A DNA stretch of 8,081 nt, taken from contig JBCCJA010000097.1 of the NCBI GenBank assembly GCA_039045975.1, forward strand, positions 1 to 8,081, read 5' to 3'. Position 1 is the first letter of the stretch; every line of letters starts with the position of its first letter. The translations under genes and the position numbers were made by a program. The notes below the pieces were generated by a model that saw only the letters and a program-made list of their open reading frames with translations, had not been told where the DNA came from and ran no database searches. Below are positions 5,290-8,081 of the stretch, piece after piece. The stretch is from JBCCJA01 sp039045975. Its GTDB lineage: Bacteria; Planctomycetota; Planctomycetia; Planctomycetales; Planctomycetaceae.

Positions 5290-6852
5290 TCAGTCGTCGG
5301 CCGGCTGACTTCCCCACCACGTCGCGTTCGGCCGCCAGCCCGGCCGCAGGAAGCCGGCGTGGGCCCGCTCCAGCCGCGGCTCGCGGCCTTCGAGGTTCTG
5401 CCTGTTCCAGCGGCGGAACGCGACCGCGTCGAACTCCGGGTCGCGGGTCGGGAACTTCGCGCCGGTCTCCGCCAGCCACTCGTCGAGCAGCCGCCCCAGC
5501 TCCCCCGCCCGCGACCGATACGCCCCCGAGACGTCGTGCCGCTCGCCCGGGTCGGCCGCGAGGTCGTACAGCTCGTCGCCCCGGCCGTCGTAGTAGCGGA
5601 CCAGCTTGAAGTCCCCCAGCCGCACCACGCCCGACGGGTCGCCCCCCTGATTGCCGTAATGCGGGTAATGCCAAAACAGCGGACGCGGCCCGACCGTCCC
5701 GCCCCGAAACACCGGCGACACGTCGACGCCGTCGACGTGCTGACCCGGACGCCCCGGCAGCCCGCACAGCGACAGCAGCGTCGGATAGAGGTCCATATTG
5801 ATCGTCGGCACGTCGGACGTGCCGGTCGGGACGCCAGGCCCGCGGACGAGCAACGGTACGCGGAGCCCGCCCTCCCACTGACGCCCCTTCCCGCCGCGGA
5901 GCGGCCCGTTCGACGTCGAATAGCCGTCGCCGCTCACGACCCCGCCGTGGTCCGACGTAAACACGACCACCGTCTCGTCCTCCAGACCCGACGCCTTCAA
6001 CTGGTCGAGCACGACGCCGACCGCGTCGTCCATCGCCGCCAACATTCCGGCGTAGACCGGGTGGTCCTGCCGCGTCCGCACCGGCAACGGCCCGTCGAAC
6101 TCGAACCGGTCGGCCGGCCCCGCCAGCCCGGCCCGCTCCGCCTTCTCGCGGAAGTACGCCCACCGCGACCGCTCCGTCTGGATCGGCCCGTGCGGCGTAT
6201 GGAACGCGAGCACCGCGAAGAACGGCCGATCGGCGTTCTCTTTAATAAACCGGGCCGTCTCCGCCCCCAACCTCACCGGCAAAGACTCGCCCGGCGGACC
6301 GTCCGGCAGAAATTTATTTTTATACGGTGAAAAATATCCGCCCGGCGGCGTCCCGGCGGCGTGCCCGCCGACGTTCACATCGAAACCGTGATCGGTCGGG
6401 AGCCCGTCGCCGCCCGCCTTCGGCATCAGATGCCATTTCCCGGCATAGAACGTCCGATACCCCGCCTCGCGGAACGCCCCCGCGACCGTCACCTCGCCGG
6501 CAGGCAACGCGTCGGCGAACGCCGGCGGGAGCAGCGGCGTGTACCGCTTCGCCTTCCGCCACTCCGTCCCCGACTTCGCCCCGATATAGTCGGTGATCCC
6601 GTGACGCGGCGGCGCCGTGCCGAGCATTAAACTCGCCCGCGACGGGCTACAGACCTGACAAGACGCGTACGCCCGCGTGAACGTCACCCCGCCGGCCGCG
6701 ATCCCGTCGATCCGCGGCGTCTCATAGAACGTGCTCCCCGTGCAGCCGAGGTCGTGCGCCCCCAGATCGTCGGCGACGACCAACACGACGTTCGGCCCCT
6801 CCGACGCCGACGCGACGGAACACAGGCCCAGCAACAGCAGGACAACACGCAT
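5290..6852 (-). CDS. Secreted formylglycine-dependent sulfatase (arylsulfatase family)
   Basis: This 520-residue exported type I sulfatase hydrolyses a sulfate ester, probably on a sulfated polysaccharide. A Sec signal peptide (MRVVLLLLGLCSVASA, cleavage after A16) precedes NVVLVVADDLG, whose two Asp bind calcium. CSPSR (68-72) holds Cys68, the residue converted to formylglycine. Also visible are AGKWH (137-141), AFHTPHGP (216-223), FTSDHGG (298-304) with the other metal Asp, and GGKGRQWEGGLRVPLL (320-335). The C-terminal small subdomain includes PLFWHYPHYGNQGG and ELYDLAADPGERHD. Cys68 belongs to the Cys-type that needs a maturase (FGE or anSME), which is not encoded here. AAGG seven bases before the ATG is a reasonable ribosome binding site. 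Substrate cannot be told from sequence. One stretch (6309-6337) is strikingly AT-rich in codon use. It stands alone, with no carbohydrate-active or transport genes beside it. Confidence 0.95.
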   Translation of the reverse strand: MRVVLLLLGLCSVASASEGPNVVLVVADDLGAHDLGCTGSTFYETPRIDGIAAGGVTFTRAYASCQVCSPSRASLMLGTAPPRHGITDYIGAKSGTEWRKAKRYTPLLPPAFADALPAGEVTVAGAFREAGYRTFYAGKWHLMPKAGGDGLPTDHGFDVNVGGHAAGTPPGGYFSPYKNKFLPDGPPGESLPVRLGAETARFIKENADRPFFAVLAFHTPHGPIQTERSRWAYFREKAERAGLAGPADRFEFDGPLPVRTRQDHPVYAGMLAAMDDAVGVVLDQLKASGLEDETVVVFTSDHGGVVSGDGYSTSNGPLRGGKGRQWEGGLRVPLLVRGPGVPTGTSDVPTINMDLYPTLLSLCGLPGRPGQHVDGVDVSPVFRGGTVGPRPLFWHYPHYGNQGGDPSGVVRLGDFKLVRYYDGRGDELYDLAADPGERHDVSGAYRSRAGELGRLLDEWLAETGAKFPTRDPEFDAVAFRRWNRQNLEGREPRLERAHAGFLRPGWRPNATWWGSQPADD

Positions 6853-6884
6853 CGGACGGCCTTGATCGGAACGGTCGGCCGCCG

Positions 6885-6913
6885 AGTAAACGAATTCTCA
6901 CACCCGAAAGCAA
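6885..6913 (-). promoter_or_regulatory. Candidate sigma-70-like promoter of the sulfatase gene
   Basis: On the minus strand TTGCTT (6908-6913 on plus) and TTTACT (6885-6890) are separated by exactly 17 nt. They match the -35 consensus at 3 of 6 and the -10 at 4 of 6 positions, and lie 33 nt ahead of the sulfatase ATG. Matches of this quality occur by chance, so the call rests mainly on position and spacing. Confidence 0.25.
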
Positions 6914-6963
6914 CACCCACCCATAAAAGCCCGAGCGGTCACGCGAAGGGCAATGAAATCACA

Positions 6964-7017
6964 AAATTCTTAAAATGTCTGCCAACGCCCGAACTCAAAT
7001 TCTTAATTTTAAAGAAT
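6964..7017. repeat. AT-rich spacer with a 10-bp direct repeat and an inverted repeat
   Basis: AAATTCTTAA occurs twice, at 6964-6973 and 6997-7006, with starts 33 bp apart. The second copy also pairs: ATTCTT (6999-7004) and AAGAAT (7012-7017) flank a 7-nt AT loop that includes the mrp stop codon. The region is far more AT-rich than its surroundings. A stem with so little GC and no U-tract is not a convincing terminator; it may be a protein-binding site or an easily melted region. Confidence 0.5.
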
Positions 7018-8079
7018 CTGCAACGACGGCGCCGGCCCCGCCTTCACGACCTCTTCGGCACAGCGGATCGCGACCGTCTCGGCCACCGCGTCGAGGGCCG
7101 CCGCGGCCGGATGGCCCGGCTCGACGCACTCGTGCATCTTCCCCGCGTCGGCCGACTCCCGCAGGGCCGCGATCGCCGGCACCTCGCCCAGGAAGCCGAC
7201 GCCCAGCTTCTCGGCCTCGGCCTTCGCCCCGCCGCGGCCGAACAGCTCGCCCGTCATGTTCTCGACGACGCCGAGCACCGGGATCTTGACCTGGTTGTAC
7301 ATGCTCACCGCCTTCACCGCGTCGAGCAGCGCGACCTGCTGCGGCGTGCAAACCACGACCGCCCCCGACAGCCCGACCAGCTGCGACAGTGTCAACGACA
7401 CGTCGCCCGTCCCCGGCGGCAAGTCGATCACCAAATAGTCGAGCTCGCCCCACTCGGTCTGCTGCATGAATTGCTGCAGCGCCTTGTGCAGCATCGGGCC
7501 TCGCCACACGACGGCCTGCTCACGCTCGACGAGGAAGCCCATCGACATCACCGGCAGCCCCCCGCCGTCGAGCGGGATCATCCGCTGCAACACCTGACCG
7601 TCGGCGTCTTTGACCTCCCGCATGCCGGGCGGGCCGTGCACGCCCAACAGGTGCGGCACCGACGGCCCGTACACGTCGGCGTCCATCAGCCCGACCCGCG
7701 CCCCGCGGTTCTTCAGGCCCAACGCCAAACCGGTCGCGACCGTGCTCTTACCCACGCCCCCTTTGCCCGAGCCGACCGCCAGCACGTTCGCGACCTTCAG
7801 CCCGACCTTCCCGCCCGCGTGCAGGCCGGAGACCGACCCGACGACCGTCACGTCGGCCGCGACGGCCCCGGCGGTCCGGACCTCCGCCTCGATCTGCTGC
7901 CGCAACTCCGCCTCACGGGAGTAGCCGACGATCGGCAGCTCGACCGTCACCGACAGCCCGCCGTCGTCACCGGAGGTCACTTTGCGGACCGCCTTCAGGT
8001 CGCCCAGCGACCGGCGGAAACCGGGCGCGACGAGCGAACCGATCGCGGAACGGACAGAGGCAACAGCGGGTGCGGACAA
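7009..8079 (-). CDS. mrp: Mrp/ApbC (NBP35-like) P-loop ATPase, 5' end at window edge
   Basis: Mrp/ApbC proteins are cytoplasmic MinD-type ATPases that dimerise and carry or insert Fe-S clusters. The visible 356 residues begin with a MIP18-like (DUF59) region (about 4-80) and continue into the ATPase. The deviant Walker A is GSGKGGVGKST (103-113), followed by LMDADVYGPSVPHLLG (131-146), MSMGF, VWRGPM, the Walker B-type YLVIDLPPGTGDVSLTL, and CTPQQVALLDAVKA. Two things are odd. The CxxC that normally follows the ENM motif is absent, with VVENMTGELFGRGGA running straight on. The MIP18 part also has a poor motif (VAPGFRRSL rather than a DPE-type). The start is uncertain: the first usable codon in view is TTG at 8077-8079, which gives a plausible N-terminus, but the true start may lie beyond the edge. 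The stop is followed by the AT-rich spacer. Confidence 0.93.
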   Translation of the reverse strand: MSAPAVASVRSAIGSLVAPGFRRSLGDLKAVRKVTSGDDGGLSVTVELPIVGYSREAELRQQIEAEVRTAGAVAADVTVVGSVSGLHAGGKVGLKVANVLAVGSGKGGVGKSTVATGLALGLKNRGARVGLMDADVYGPSVPHLLGVHGPPGMREVKDADGQVLQRMIPLDGGGLPVMSMGFLVEREQAVVWRGPMLHKALQQFMQQTEWGELDYLVIDLPPGTGDVSLTLSQLVGLSGAVVVCTPQQVALLDAVKAVSMYNQVKIPVLGVVENMTGELFGRGGAKAEAEKLGVGFLGEVPAIAALRESADAGKMHECVEPGHPAAAALDAVAETVAIRCAEEVVKAGPAPSLQIL

Positions 8080-8081
8080 AG

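Noticed and set aside
5147..6163. 338-codon minus-strand frame and a 323-codon plus-strand frame (5359-6330) within the sulfatase
   Set aside because: Both overlap the real sulfatase in other frames and have Arg/Ala/Gly-rich shadow composition.
6998..7017. ATTCTT/AAGAAT stem as an intrinsic terminator for mrp
   Set aside because: The stem is all AT apart from two pairs, it includes the stop codon, and there is no U-tract after it.
1..8081. A defence island, mobile element or CRISPR array
   Set aside because: No transposase, integrase, phage, nuclease-effector or toxin-like gene and no regularly spaced repeats are present; the genes are housekeeping or envelope functions.

Overview
This 8.1 kb window is very GC-rich chromosomal DNA coding almost from end to end. 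I think it comes from a member of the Planctomycetota, though no rRNA or other phylogenetic marker proves this. The reasons are a secreted formylglycine-type sulfatase, several genes without a recognisable Shine-Dalgarno sequence, a lone Flp-type pilin, and protein sequences that look planctomycete-like to me.

Layout. Positions 1-243 hold no credible gene but include a 22-bp poly-C run and other C/G homopolymer stretches. Three genes then lie on the minus strand. The first is a small secreted protein (324-653) with its own intrinsic terminator (244-294). The other two are RNase HI (rnhA, 840-1292) and translation factor IF-1 (infA, 1380-1598), transcribed in the order infA-rnhA and closed by a terminator 7 nt past rnhA. 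A 291-bp divergent gap separates infA from a plus-strand run of five genes: an Flp-family class IVb pilin (1890-2108), an unusually long HPPK/FolK (2159-3202), a PilZ-domain protein (3332-3727), a YggS/PLPBP-family PLP protein (3814-4533) and a class I SAM-dependent methyltransferase (4530-5276). The last two overlap by ATGA. A secreted sulfatase (5290-6852) and an Mrp/ApbC-type P-loop ATPase (7009 to the right edge) then lie on the minus strand. The sulfatase meets the methyltransferase tail to tail with a 13-bp gap. An AT-rich 156-bp spacer lies between sulfatase and mrp.

How the genes relate. Most are housekeeping genes: translation initiation, RNA:DNA hybrid removal, folate synthesis, PLP homeostasis and Fe-S carrier ATPase. 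They are mixed with envelope or exported functions (pilin, PilZ protein, sulfatase, small secreted protein). I see no mobile element, CRISPR array, defence island, phage gene, tRNA or rRNA, and no clear multi-gene novel system. The most interesting signals are inside single genes. FolK has a 105-residue acidic disordered N-terminal extension that cannot be removed by choosing another start, plus an unassigned C-terminal segment of about 90 residues. The Mrp ATPase lacks the CxxC motif and has a degenerate MIP18-like domain. The PilZ protein has Ser in place of the ligand-contacting Asp/Asn. The small secreted protein carries a CHPHRHVH cluster. The poly-C tract at the left edge is also notable.
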